This document shows positions 11,290 through 22,259 of a stretch of 64,000 nt of DNA, one piece after another; the stretch's first letter is position 1, and each line of letters starts with the position of its first letter. The stretch is taken from the NCBI GenBank assembly GCA_014529385.2, contig CM043958.1, positions 143,368,734-143,432,733 of the forward strand, read 5' to 3'. This stretch comes from Adiantum capillus-veneris (Eukaryota; Streptophyta; Polypodiopsida; Polypodiales; Pteridaceae). Below the pieces are notes generated by a model, which was not told the origin of the DNA, made no database searches, and was given only the letters and a program-made list of their open reading frames with translations. A program made the translations under genes and the position numbers.

Positions 11290-12797
11290 ATGGCAACATC
11301 TTCTGATACACTTCTCACACAACTACAAAAGGTAGGACTTGCAGATCGTGCACATGAACTAGTCAATGTGTTTGAGGGGACGATCGACGTGCATGCCACT
11401 GATGATCTGTAAGTAGAGGGATTTCAAAGCTTTCTTGACTACATGATGGAGCACATGGAAGAATATGCAATAGTCTTTGAGGGATCCGACATGGTGTTGT
11501 TGCCAGTGGATTTTTCAAACACCTCTATGCAGCCAACAAAAACTTTTGCTATCGTTTGTTGAGGTTTATTAAAGGGCTTACTGATGAGCGGGATTGTAGG
11601 ACAGAGTATGAGGATGACCTCATAAACTTGGGCATGGGGTGCATAGGCACCCAATTCATCTCGTGGGGCATGGTTTTGGTCTTGCTTGTGCTTGAGGGCA
11701 TGGAGGAGAGAAAATCAAAGGAAAAGGCCAACCAGAAATCGCCTGTGACCATTATGGAGGAATCAAATGAAGTTATCAAAGAAGTTGATGAGCAGGCTGA
11801 AGCATCTATGGCAATCGTCCTCCTGCAAGATCCTAGCTCCACTAGGGAGGAAGATCGGATGATAGAGGGAGACGAGGTGTTGGAGGACGTTCCTGACCTC
11901 CAAATTCTCACTTTGCATGCAGTGGTGGTGGATGGTCGTCACTTTTTGTTCCTTGATGCAAAGACACTAGGACTCAGAGAAGATGAGTTGCTCTCAGTGC
12001 TTGCTATCTATGCGGGCATAAAAGATCCAAGTGGAAAGCAAGAGAAGGTCAACTTTTAAATTGACTTTGAAGACTAAGGTCTCCCAACAAGTTTCTCTTT
12101 CTTACCTAGTAAAAACGAACAGCATTTGGTACAAACCGTGGCAAATACACTTATAAAAATCAAATCATGTGCCTCATTTTATGAAAGCATCCCGGAAAGC
12201 GCTTTCCATCCACACAAACCGCTGATCACTATGGGTGGAGAAGATTGTTCTAGCATCGACCTTACAAGGAAAACTCTTGAAGAGATGGAGGAAGAAACTG
12301 AGGTAAGCATTTTTAACTTAGTCAATAGTCTATTGTGTCTTACAACAAGTGTTGAAGTCGTTTAAAATGTTTTACAGACCACATACCATGTTGATAAGTT
12401 TGCAACGCATACTGAAGGTTTGCGCAACGTTCCTATGGGTAGGGATAGCTCTTTGTGGCATTACCTTGGCCATGTGGGGCCATCCATTCTTTGAGTTTCT
12501 CACACAGAGTTCTCCAAGCATGGTTCTGCGGAGCTGCTCAAGTGAAAAGCATTAAGTGCCATCCTTGAAGATTCCCTTACCCTTAATGCTCACAAGTGTA
12601 CCTTGGTGGACCAGGAGGCAGCATTGTATGCCTTTACAGGCAAGCACCCTAGGTCAGTCCTCTGCCATTGTGCCTTAAGCCTACGTCAAGGGGTGACAAA
12701 CCCAGAGGATATTTGTAAAAACTCTTGGTGTCAAGTCTGCCATTCGCCCTATACGCACATATGTAATTTACAAGAAAACCAACCAGCCATGATGTAA
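11290..12797 (+). pseudogene. Decayed two-exon gene, family unknown
   Basis: Starts MATSSDTLLTQLQKVG at 11290. The sequence reads as protein through a TAA at 11410, then shifts frame by one near 11490. It continues through GFFKHLYAANKNF, RFIKGLTDERDCRTEYEDD and an acidic middle (about 11700-11900). Two more TAA codons (12057, 12075) follow before TLEEMEEETE. A 75-bp intron (12303 GTAAGC to 12377 TTTACAG) joins in phase to HVDKFATHTEGLRNVPMGR and a Cys/His-rich end with CHCALSLRQG and KNSWCQVCHSPYTHIC, stopping at TAA 12795. Two in-frame TGA codons interrupt exon 2. All internal stops would be Gln or Arg with C for T. I do not recognise the family. Convergent with the minus-strand genes to its right. 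Confidence 0.6.
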
Positions 12798-13334
12798 TAT
12801 CCAAAGCAATATACAATAATTTTGTCCTTTTTATTGTTTTTTGTCAATTCTTGTACTTTTTTTTTCTATTGCTCATATTGGCCAATAATTTTTTAGTTTT
12901 GCAACACGTTCACACCTCTTCGACCATCCAAGCACCTGTCTCGGTTGTGGAATGTCTACCAGTGAAATTTTTTGCGAAACGAGGCCATTTCAGGTGCGCA
13001 CGAAGTCCGCGGGATTGCCAAGATTCACGGCGTTCGGCGGCACCGCATGGGCCAAAAAGGCCATGTGCGCCAAGGCGCGCAGGGACCAATTTTGCCTTCG
13101 TGTGCACCCGAAATAGCCATGTTTCGCAAAAAATTCATCGGTAGGCATCCCACGTCCGGTGGGTTGTTGGATGGTCGAGGAGACGTGAAGTCTAACAACT
13201 TGATTAATTCAAATACTTCAAGAATAGAAAGTATACAATTAATAATTACAGTTACACCAAATGGTGGAAATTCGACTCATTCATATTATATGAAAAGATT
13301 ACAAATCTCATTTACAGAGGTTATATGGGATAAA
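12798..13334. other. Spacer between convergent genes
   Basis: Contains near-direct repetitions of a GCGC-rich motif (around 12965-13150: TTTTTTGCGAAAC ... TTTCGCAAAAAATT and GACCATCCAA/TGGATGGTC), which form an imperfect inverted repeat of about 250 bp. It may be a small inverted-repeat element; the borders are uncertain. Confidence 0.4.
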
Positions 13335-13840
13335 CTAATTCTTGTGGAGGCACCCTTCATTTCTCAGATTGATCGCTAGAGATAGATCTATTTCTTATAG
13401 TGTAACTTGCTTAGCATCATGTACCATACATGAAACGTCATCTTGGAACAACTGCACCAAAATGTCATCGGTGACATCCAGTAAGGCCAATAGAGCTGCA
13501 CGTTGCATACATGTAATGAAATATGAATATTCATCCATTATCTCTCTTACCACCTGAGAGAAGGCTGCTTTTGGTATTATTGGCTCGGTGCTCTTCTGAT
13601 ATTTTTGGGTCTCACATAAAGCAACCGTACGTAGCTTCCATCGTCGTTTCTTCTACGCTGTTGGCGGTGGTGGAGGAGCTGCTTGTCTGGCCCATCGAGG
13701 AGGGTCGTTTTTGTACTTTTTCCTCCTCTCCTCCTGGGCCTATTTCTCTTTGGGTGTGAGCTTGTCCTTTTTATTTTTAGCACATTGTTTTGCTCTTTGA
13801 GGAATTTTTGAAGGCCTGGAGCTCCCAACCTGTTGCTTGT
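13335..13840 (-). pseudogene. Divergent histone H3-like gene, interrupted by stops
   Basis: One minus-strand frame reads a basic, Lys/Gln-rich tail, then WKLRTVALCETQKYQKSTE and FSQVVREI, then ALLALLDVTDDILVQLFQDD, then VHDAKQVTL and EIDLSLAINLRNEG, ending at TAG 13335. This aligns along the whole histone H3 core: TVALREIRKYQKSTE, FQRLVREI, the alpha-2 helix ending LFEDT, AKRVTI and DIQLARRIRGE. The order and spacing of alpha-N, alpha-1, alpha-2 and alpha-3 are kept. Loop 1 and the segment before the AKRVT-like motif each look one residue longer than in canonical H3; a longer loop 1 is also seen in CENH3. Three internal stops (TAG 13740, TAG 13653, TAA 13395) fall in this one frame, and each is one C-to-T change from Gln. 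The tail does not match the H3 tail. The start codon is unclear. Histone fold identity is strong; whether it was a centromeric, variant or captured H3 is unknown. Confidence 0.75.
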
Positions 13841-14061
13841 TGGGTGGCCTGAGCTCTATCCTCTTCCGCTTTCCTCTCTACCTCTGCTCGTTCTTGTAAG
13901 TTAGCCAACTGAGCTCTCTTAGCCTCGGCTCTCTTCCATTCTTCTTGCTCCCTCTGTCTTCTTTGTGAGTAGTGGTGTGCTCTTGTGTATCGTCCATGTT
14001 GTGCAAGATATGAGTGCGTGTACGTTTGGGCTTGAGAGGTTCTTTTAAAATGTGCAAACAA
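13777..14061 (-). pseudogene. Coiled-coil segment upstream of the H3-like frame
   Basis: An open minus-strand frame with a strongly charged heptad-like stretch (REQEEWKRAEAKRAQL, LQERAEVERKAEEDRAQ). It overlaps the start of the H3-like frame in another phase. It may be the N-terminal part of the same ancestral protein, separated by a frameshift near 13820-13860, or a separate gene. No ATG is evident at its start. Confidence 0.4.
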
Positions 14062-14639
14062 GAAATGAACTTTAAGTTGTGAGTTTTGATTTATATAGTA
14101 CTTAAAGTTTTTTTTTTAAAAAAAAACGCAATAAAATCACTCAAAATTAAAAAAGACTCCAAAATAGACCAAACTTGACCCATGGGACTAATAATTGTGG
14201 CCTTAACAAATCACTTTGCATGACAATGTATGTTTACAATAGAAATGATTAGTGTCAAAATAAAAATAAAAATCACCCAACGCCTACCATCATGCCGCTT
14301 TGTCTCCAACCAACGTCAAAATCAATCGTTTGCACTCAAAGAATGATATGATTGTGAGCGCCTCAGCTAACCACTTTCACTATTCTACAGTTCAAACTTC
14401 TTTGTGCTCTAGTCTTCTTTCTCTCTCTCCATGCTAAAACTCTGTAGAACCAATTGAACATCTCGTGAAGGGCATTGCTCTTTTTCCTTCCACCTCCATG
14501 TCGTGTATGCTTTTGCTTGATAGTGTGAGCGCTCCATTCCTTGGCTGCTCCAGATGCCTAATGAACCCTAAGTGTCGAGAAAAAATGCACTATCTGCAAA
14601 AAGAATGTGCTAAAAAAAAACCAAACTTTAGTTTCGCAT

Positions 14640-17052
14640 ACAGATGCATTTTGATTGAAAAAATCAAATGTTCAACACACCATGTAATGTGTTATGTGTG
14701 TCTCCCCCAAGAATCCACCATTTGTGTTGTAAAACTATTGATTACAAACTTTAAGGTGCATATCTCATCATCGGTTAGCTTTGCCTTTTTGAGAAGACGA
14801 AAAATATCATCAGTAGACTACTGCACACGAGCACGCTTGATTCCTAGGGCTTATTCATTACCTTTGTGGGTGGTAATGTCATGCACCTTTTTCCACTACT
14901 GATACTCATTGGGACTTTGGGAGTCAGAATAATTTGAAAGAAAATGCCTAGCTTTACTACCACCCATACATACTTTATTAGGGCAATCATGTGTACTTCC
15001 AGACGCCTTCTTGTCCTTTGATAGCTCAATTGCGTCCCCATGTAGAACAACACTCGATAGAATATATTCAAGTTCTCGCATACACTCTTCTCTTCTTTCC
15101 ACAGCTCCATCTTCCAAGCGTAATTAATGTGGAACATAAGCAACTTGGCAAGAATTCGTAGACGGGCATGAAGGATGCACACGTGCACATTTATCAGTGG
15201 TATTGGAAGAATAGGATCTCAATTTGGATCATCCATGTTTTGATTAGGGGGGACTTGCTGGTAACAATTGAGGATACCTTGAAACCATTGTTGTAGTGCT
15301 TTACCCATTGTTTGTGTAGTGGGTACACCTTTTGCAGATTTGACTGTAATTTTGCCACCCTTACCCTTACCACCTTTTGACTTGCTGGACTTTGCACCCT
15401 TGCCCTCAATTCCCATTGAGACTTTAATGTGGCAACGATAAATGCATAGAAAGAGGGTCATTGCACCTTGCTTGCACCCTAACATACACTTGAGTGTTTT
15501 CAAGTCTCTTGACAAATACCCACTCAACTTGAAACGTTCCAAGACTTGAAACATGGACTTTTTGTCCTTCTTATTGTTGCCGAATGACGTCAACGATTGC
15601 GGTGTGATTGAAATACCATTCCAGGGCCTCATGTGGGAAATGAAAAGCTGCCAGCCCCCAAATAATCTTCAATGACTGAACACCTAAACACGTGTTTCCC
15701 TTCTCATTGGCATTTAGCTCGACATTGACACCCACCAAGGCCCTGCTCATCAACGTAACGCTTACCCTCTCGAGGCGTTGACCTTTAACAACCTGGCACT
15801 CATCAAGCTTCATAACAATATCACTTTACCATAACACTCTTCCCGTGTCAACCCAAAAAATCTTATCATTGACTCTTGGAACTTCAACAAGTCAACATAC
15901 ACATTGTTGAACTCGTCGTAGTGGAAGGATTTGTTGTCTTCTAATGGCATGTCATCCTCCACATATTGAAATCCACCCAACAAACTTGCAACATCATTAT
16001 TGGCGCACTTTTTTGCAACACTGACACTGTAAGGTGTTGATAGAAACCTAAACAAACCTTTTGTCCGATGACTGAGTGTGACACTTCTATACAAAGCTTC
16101 ACAGGCCTTGAAACTTATTCTTGCGATGTCATATACCTCCATCATCTCTTGAGGTGACACAATGCTCTTTAGCTTACTGAAATACCTCTTCCGCAAAACA
16201 TTAGCAATGCCAGCATTGGATGGATCAATAAATAGCTCAACCAACTCCTTTAGCTTGATGATATGCTATAGCAGAGCACGTCCTATTGTTTGAGTATTGG
16301 AATTGATTCCCATCATCATTTGAGCCAAGTTTTTGTATATTGAATTAACGTTACACCAACTTATAGAAAATGTAGGAAATCAGAATCTTGCATCCATATT
16401 CTTATCGAGTTTGACGAACACGTTCTTTTTTAGCTCCACCACTTGAGGATAGCAAGGACATCGCTTGTCTCTTGCGCTTACGAATGTAGTAGCTTAGGGG
16501 AACGTGTGTGAGATGATCGATTTGCCGATGCATATTTTGTGAAGTGTGCTGTAGTTGAACATAATTGAATAGTCGACGCTCCTGCTCTTCTTTTTGCTGC
16601 TATAATTTTTCATTGAGATTTGCCATCTCATCGTTCAGTTGCTTCGTCTTCTTGTTTGCTTCCTCTCTGACCTGCTGTTGATCTTTCACGGTCTTCTCTT
16701 ACAATGATGAATAGGTAGCAAAGAGATGTTTACTTGCTTCCCTTTCATTGACGAAAGCTTAATACAATCTCCAGTAGTAGCCAAACAGTTTGTTTCTTCC
16801 ATCTCTAATAAAACGCAGAAGCTCAGTGACATTACGAAAGTATAGTGGTGCATTGGCCATTGGACAACCAGGGTAAATGTGGCCATCAACCCATAAGTTG
16901 ATTTCCTTGCACCCAATGCTCCGTAGCTGACCTGCAGCATTGGAATTCAATGTGCCAAGTTACACAATAGCGTACTCCTGCTCCAAATCAATGTTTAATA
17001 GATATCATTTTGGCATATTAGTCATGTTGCACTAGGTGTGATTGAATGACAT
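14640..17052 (-). pseudogene. Long decayed gene, transposase-like family, copy 1
   Basis: About 800 codons can be followed leftward from an ATG at 17052. In order: an N-terminal module with GHIYPGCPMANAPLYF and VTELLRFIRDGRNKLFGYYW; a Gln/Glu-rich coiled coil (EANKKTKQLNDEMANLNE); VELKKNVFVKLDKNMD; the stretch RISFKACEALYRSVTL; VDLLKFQESMIRFFGL; LKLDECQVVKGQRLERVSV; LGTFQVEWVF; SRDLKTLKCMLGCKQG with a Cys cluster; a Gly/Lys/Ser linker; CILHARLRILAKLL; and WGRHTQHIT-like sequence with one stop inside. At least nine stops lie in frame and read as Gln or Arg after one C-for-T change, and there are three or more single-base frameshifts. A paralogue lies at 33388-34930. I do not know a family name; the DLKT...C..C and LHA.LRI segments remind me of multi-copy transposase-like proteins in other eukaryotes (memory, unchecked). 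Confidence 0.6.
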
Positions 17053-17766
17053 GTTTGTTAGCTAATCAAGAAAATTAGAGAGAGAATGTGTAATGGTGAC
17101 TGCTACAAGCATGGAAAGCTGACTATGGAGGGGAAAGTGGAGAGTACTCAAAGATAGTAGAAAAGGATTATGTTATGGAGGGAAGAAAGAGAGGGAGTAC
17201 AACTCAATCTCCTTTGAATTCAAAATGTTGATCATGAGAGCTTCAGAGAGAGAAATGCTGCTGCACACAGAGGTAATGGAGTTTTCCATTGCTCTCACCT
17301 GGAGTTGGAGTGGGAGAAGAGAGAGAGAGAGAGAGAGAGAGAAATACATTAAAGGAAGTGAGTGGGAGAGAGAGTAGATCTGCAAGCTTAGAGGATCTAC
17401 ACTTTCTGTTAGATGTAGGCAGCATAGAATGTCCTCTTAATGATTGGGAGGTGGAAGTGACAAGAGAGAAAAGGAGGGGAAAGAGAAAGAGTTGGCTCAC
17501 ATTTTAGAGCGAGAATGCAGTGAGAGAATATACAAAATCTACTTTTTTGGCAGCGGGAGCTAAAAAGTGCTTCTTTTCATGAGAACTAAGTGAGAGAGTG
17601 TTTTATATGTTAGAGAGAGAGAGGAAAGAGATGGAAAAAAGACATTTTAAAATTCAGTTACCCACCTCTCTTTTGGGTTAAAGTAGCCTATTTTTAAATA
17701 CAAAATATACAAATAATATTTTAAAAAATCTAAGTATGGGCCTTTTTGCCCTCTCTTTTAGGCTTG
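17053..17766. other. GA-rich region upstream of the decayed gene
   Basis: Purine-rich GAGAGA stretches, including a clean (AG)n at 17318-17342, as plant promoters and 5' leaders often carry. Open frames here are by-products of the simple repeat. No TATA box was identified with confidence. Confidence 0.45.
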
Positions 17767-19861
17767 GTCATTAGTGCAATACAAAATTCAAAGATACCTT
17801 ATCCTTTTCTTGCAAACAAAGACATGATTTTATTACTTATAAGTTAGACATGCTCTACCAAAGGAGCCATCTGAAGGGACCTGACATATTCAATTCCAAT
17901 ATAACACCCCCGAGTAGAATTACATGAGGTGACACTTTTCAATGGGACTCTCCTAAAAACGACCTACATAGACTAGTATCTCCACATCCTTATCCCTCTT
18001 CAACATGCATTGATGCTATATATACCATTGGTGAATCAAGGCCATTGATGAGAGGCATAGAGAAGCTCCGAAGAAATTCTTTAGAAAGGAGGAGATTCAT
18101 TGCAATGATGCAATGGTTTTTTAAATGGTCTATGCGATGGTGTCTATGGTGATAGTCTATTTATAGATCAAACTTTGAAAGATGTGTTGTTAGTTGGATT
18201 AATTTGTTCAATCATTTATTTGAAAAGTTGTGGCTTCCTTCATCTTACTCTTTTGTATTACGCATTTGAGTCATACTTTGACGACGCGATTTCATAGTCT
18301 CATAGATCTTAGACCTTCTCCATTTGTAAATAAACATATCATATCAGTTCCCCATATTGACTTGCGCTATTCCCCTTCTCGTTATTGTGCCAACATTACC
18401 TCCACTAGCTTGTCCTTTCATTGTTTGAAAAAGAGAAAGATCAAGACCCTATACAACATTGGTACATGCTTGGAAGCTCTACTCCCTAGTATAATTCTAA
18501 TGAATAAAGAGAAAGATCAAGACCCTAGACCACACAGGAACGTGCTTGGAAGATCTACTCCTTAGTATAATTCTAATGAATACTATAAATGTCCAAACAA
18601 AGGTGTTTTCTTGAATATTCTTCACAAGAACTATACCAAAAATTGTTTTGATGAACTACCTTTTAGGCTTAGCCTACCAATAATTAAGATACCCAAAATC
18701 TTTGTTACGTTTGAAGAGAATGAGTTCCATGAGAAGATTGGTATCCTTGCTAGCACAACCTTCTCCAACCATACCAGGCATCTGTTTGGCCATCTCAGGA
18801 TACAAGCACCCGCCTAGCCGCACACCATATTTTTAATATGTTTGTACTCTATTATTTTCACCCACCTAGCCGGATACCATATTTTTAACATGTTTGTACT
18901 CTATTATTTTTTTGAGGTAGTGTAGCTACACAGTGTGGAAATCCTAATTCCTGAGTAGCAGATCTATTCTATGAGTTGTAAATCTTTCATGATATTTGTA
19001 AAGGCCCATGTGAGCCTAGCCACTGGCCATTCAGAAATCCCTTGGTATAAAAGATAATAATCTTAGTATGAAAGGGAGGCTTATATTTTGGAGGAAAAAA
19101 GGAGCTCTATGTACATACGCTCAAGTAGCTAAGCAATTCTAACTTGTAATTGACTTTTCTCACGGTTGAGTAATCTTATTTTAATTCCAAAAAGTGCAAG
19201 GGAGGCTTATATTTTGGAGGAAAAAAGGAGCTCTATGTACATACGCTCAAGTAGCTAAGCAATTCTAACTTGTAATTGACTTTTCTCACGGTTGAGTCAT
19301 CTTATTTCAATTTCATTCAAGTGTAAGAATTTCAAGTTCTATCATGGCTTGTGACTTCACGTCTATGAGCCTTAATTTCATATTTGAGTGCTTAAATCCT
19401 TGTTTTTAACATTTTGACCCTAGAAGAGTGTTATTAGACCTTAGAAAACCCTGTTTGAATAGTTCTATTGTAGTTTTTTTGACCTGGATGGTATAGCTTC
19501 CCTTAAAGTTTTGTGACTATCCGAATCCGTTTAATCATGGAAATGGTGTGATGACCTAGAATGGGGACAAAGGATATAGGCAAGTTGTTGGATCTAGGAG
19601 TTAGTAATTTGCTTGTTGAGTTGATGTGTTTGCTTATTAGGTTCACTTCTTGAGGATTGACACCCTCAAAGAGTCTTTGTGTGCCATCTGAGTCACTTCC
19701 CTTAGTATTACCATGAGTATGTTAGTGCTAGATGATGGGTTAGTCGATGCAAAATCGTACTCCCTAATGACCAATGATTAGCATTAGGCTATGGAGGGTG
19801 AAGCCTTAGCTTTACCATGGTGTTAGGGTTATAGAGAGATGGTGATTAGGGTTAGGTCATG
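17767..19861 (+). repeat. 2.1-kb dispersed repeat, copy 2
   Basis: Collinear with 1915-4032. Copy 2 has two local duplications that copy 1 lacks: about 64 bp around 18836-18905 (ATGTTTGTACTCTATTATTTT) and 126 bp starting at 19074 and 19200 (GGGAGGCTTATATTTTGGAGG). It has only one unit of the 170-bp block that is doubled in copy 1. The repeat ends at the edge of a PPR gene fragment. Confidence 0.75.
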
Positions 19862-19867
19862 CCTTGA

Positions 19868-20190
19868 TTGGTATGTATAACAAATGTTGTGGTTGACGAT
19901 GCTCTAGGAGATATGTATGTCAAATGTGGTGCCCTTACAAAAGCACATAAAATTCTTGATGAGATTTCAATTCAAAACGTCGTCTATTGGAACACGTTGA
20001 TTGGTGGATATGCCCATTATGGTTGTGGCAAGGAAGCTTTGGCTTTGCTAACTGAATGCGAAGGGAAAGCCTTTCATGAAATGCATTTTCCTATGCTTGT
20101 GTCGTGAAGGCATGTGGCTATTTGGGAGACACTCAGATGGGCAAAAGATCTCACGATGATATCATTAGTCAAGGGCTATTGATGTTATGC
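19868..20190 (+). pseudogene. Pentatricopeptide-repeat (PPR) protein fragment
   Basis: Remnant of a P/L/S-type PPR protein, an RNA-binding protein of chloroplasts or mitochondria. Two to three repeat units are visible: DDALGDMYVKCGALTKAHKI, then the degenerate VVYWNTLIGGYAHYGCGKEAL (family form VVSWNALIAGYAQ.G..EAL), then after a one-base frameshift near 20080 KACGYLGDTQMGKRSHDDI and IISQGLL. No start, no flanking repeats and no C-terminal E/DYW domain are present, so this is a fragment left beside dispersed repeat copy 2. Confidence 0.85.
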
Positions 20191-20539
20191 TTGGGATTAC
20201 CTTGGTTGACATTTAAACCAAATGTGGGAGGCCGTCCAAGGACCAAAGTTAAAGGCCACCCAAAGGCAACCAAAGGAGGCAGCCCGTTTGAATATATTAC
20301 AAAGGGTTTTTTTTAATAGCATGAAAAGGGGGGGAAATGAGGAGAAGGAGGTGCAGATAGCGAAGACGACCAAGGGAGAGAGAGAAGGGAGGATCGCAAC
20401 GGGCAGTAGGAAGGTCGGATGGGTGCCGTGCAGTGTCGAAATTTCCTTAACAGGCCCTTGCGCCTCCTTTGGTACCATTCTCTGCACGTTTTGGTATTGT
20501 GATGCAAACAGCCTGCCACATCATCATTTTGTTCACATG

Positions 20540-20572
20540 CCTTAGCAACGATGGTTCCGTCGTTGCTAAAGG
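20540..20572. repeat. Short near-perfect inverted repeat
   Basis: CCTTAGCAACGATGG, two bases, then CCGTCGTTGCTAAAGG: arms of about 15 bp that could fold into a hairpin. The TTAGCAACG motif is typical of terminal or subterminal repeats of plant DNA transposons, but no element borders were found. Confidence 0.6.
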
Positions 20573-20862
20573 ATTAAAAAAATAAAGGGAAAAGTAGGAG
20601 AATAGGGATAACGAAGGGTAGGGAGATAAGGCCTAAAAGCACGAGAAGAAGGGGGGAAGTAGAGAAAAGGGAGCTCAGGGAGTCGGAGCTCGGAAGAAGA
20701 AGCGTAGCTCGGGGAGTAGGAGCTCGGCAAGGGAGGGAAGCGGAGAAGAGCCTACGGATATAGCTGAAGCAGGAGGGAATAGCCTCGCTTTGTGGGCAAG
20801 GGAAAGAAGAGGGGAAAGCCCATGGCTCTCTCACTCTCTCTCGACTAATGAAGGCAAGAGAT

Positions 20863-20865
<3 letters not shown>

Positions 20866-20911
<46 letters not shown>
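20866..20911. repeat. (CT)n microsatellite
   Basis: Uninterrupted CT run of about 45 bp within a CT/GA-skewed region (20330-21460). Confidence 0.95.
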
Positions 20912-20914
<3 letters not shown>

Positions 20915-21559
20915 ATTATCATGAATGGCATGAAGCAAGATAACGAAGCTCGTCCGATTAAGTAAAGCACGGTTATAGCTATCTCTCTTGGGCTTGGTTT
21001 CGATAAAAGAGGAGATTGAAGCAGAAGAAGAAGTTTGGCAAGGGAAGGAGATTAGGAGAGTCGAGGACAACAGACATCCTGATAGCCAGTTTAGTAATGT
21101 CAAGCGGATGCCGAAACGCAAGAATTGGTGTTGAAACGGCTCTAATTGTTGATATCGATGTTGTCCTTTGCCGCCAAATGGGACTGGCTAGCCGAATAGC
21201 CATAAAGGAATTTCCAAGACTCGATGCCGTGGTGCAAACACGGTGGCGAAATTGAGTGTTGGAACGATGAAATGTCGAGGCGGTGGCAAATCGTCGATGT
21301 CGAGGCACGAATGTCGGCGTCAAAAAACTTTCTCATTCTCACTCGCTCGCTCGCTCTCACGTTTGCTCGCTCTCAAAAGCAAACTCTCGTGCTTGCTTTC
21401 CTTTGAAAAAGTCTCTCTTTCTCTCTCTCTCAACTCTCAATGTCTCATGGCTGTCGCTCAAGCCCTTGTGGAGAGTCGAGGTTCGGGGGGTGAGCGGTCG
21501 AGGGGCTCAATGGCGGTTCTGTGGGAGCAAGGCTTTGCTCCCATAGAACTGACGAGTGC

Positions 21560-22192
21560 CTACAGATCTGGCGAGCCAGATGGGGTGTGTGTGTCAAGAG
21601 TGCCTTGCTCCATCTGCTCCTGCATCACAGCGCTGCTCACTCGTTGGCTCTGCTCGGCCTTCTGTCGCTCTGCCTGATTATGCCCAAGCTCAGCTTGCTC
21701 ACGGCATGGACGCTCGATTTCCTCCTTGCTATCGACTGAGGCTTGCACCTACTCACCCCCAAGCTCTGAGTTTCAAGGTCTGTTCGACCTGCCCTGCAAA
21801 TCCCATTTTGCTATTCGATTTTCCTGCTCTTGGACCTGCTCTTTGAGCTTGGATTTGCTGCCTCAAAATGCCTTGCTCTCGATGCCAAGCTATGGAGTGT
21901 GTGTGTACAACCACCGGGTGATTTCGACCCTGTTCAAACCTGCTGTGGCTGCCTTTGCTTGCTCATTCACTACCAAAGACTTCTCTCTGTATTCAAAAAT
22001 TCTCTTGGCTGCACCCGATTCTGCTGCACCCAAGAGCTCCCAAGGTCGACAAGGACGGTTGCACGTGCGGGGTGGGAGCGGGGTCGGGAGGGGTCCTGGG
22101 CTCTGGGCTCTGAAACCACTTGATGTGCATGGATGGAGAGTGCAAGAGAGGGAAGGAGATGCAAGAGACTCTAGACCTATTTGGTGGAGCAT
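21560..22192 (-). pseudogene. Decayed coiled-coil protein
   Basis: A single minus-strand frame stays protein-like for about 180 codons: GAAKRIFEYREKSLVVNEQAK, VEITRWLYTHTP, KLKEQVQEQENRIAKWDLQG, KEEIERPCREQAELGHNQ, RQKAEQSQRVSSAVMQEQME. It is broken by TAG and TGA codons that each read Gln or Arg with a C for T. High Gln/Glu/Lys/Arg content and heptad spacing suggest a coiled coil. No catalytic domain is visible. It resembles in style the coiled-coil segments at 13777-14061 and 16600-16700, but direct homology was not established. Confidence 0.4.
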
Positions 22193-22259
22193 GAGAGAGC
22201 AATGAATCTCTCCTCCTTATTTTCTATATGAACAAACCATAAATGTAATGGGCGCCCGT

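Noticed and set aside
11409-11414. GTAAGT as a splice donor in the plus gene
   Set aside because: The protein-like frame continues through it (one TAA for Gln), so an intron here is not needed; the apparent donor is probably chance.
11290-17052. Endogenous giant-virus fragment, because a histone-like gene is present
   Set aside because: Introns, plant-like promoter features and no capsid, polymerase or packaging ATPase gene were seen; kept only as one possible origin of the H3-like gene.
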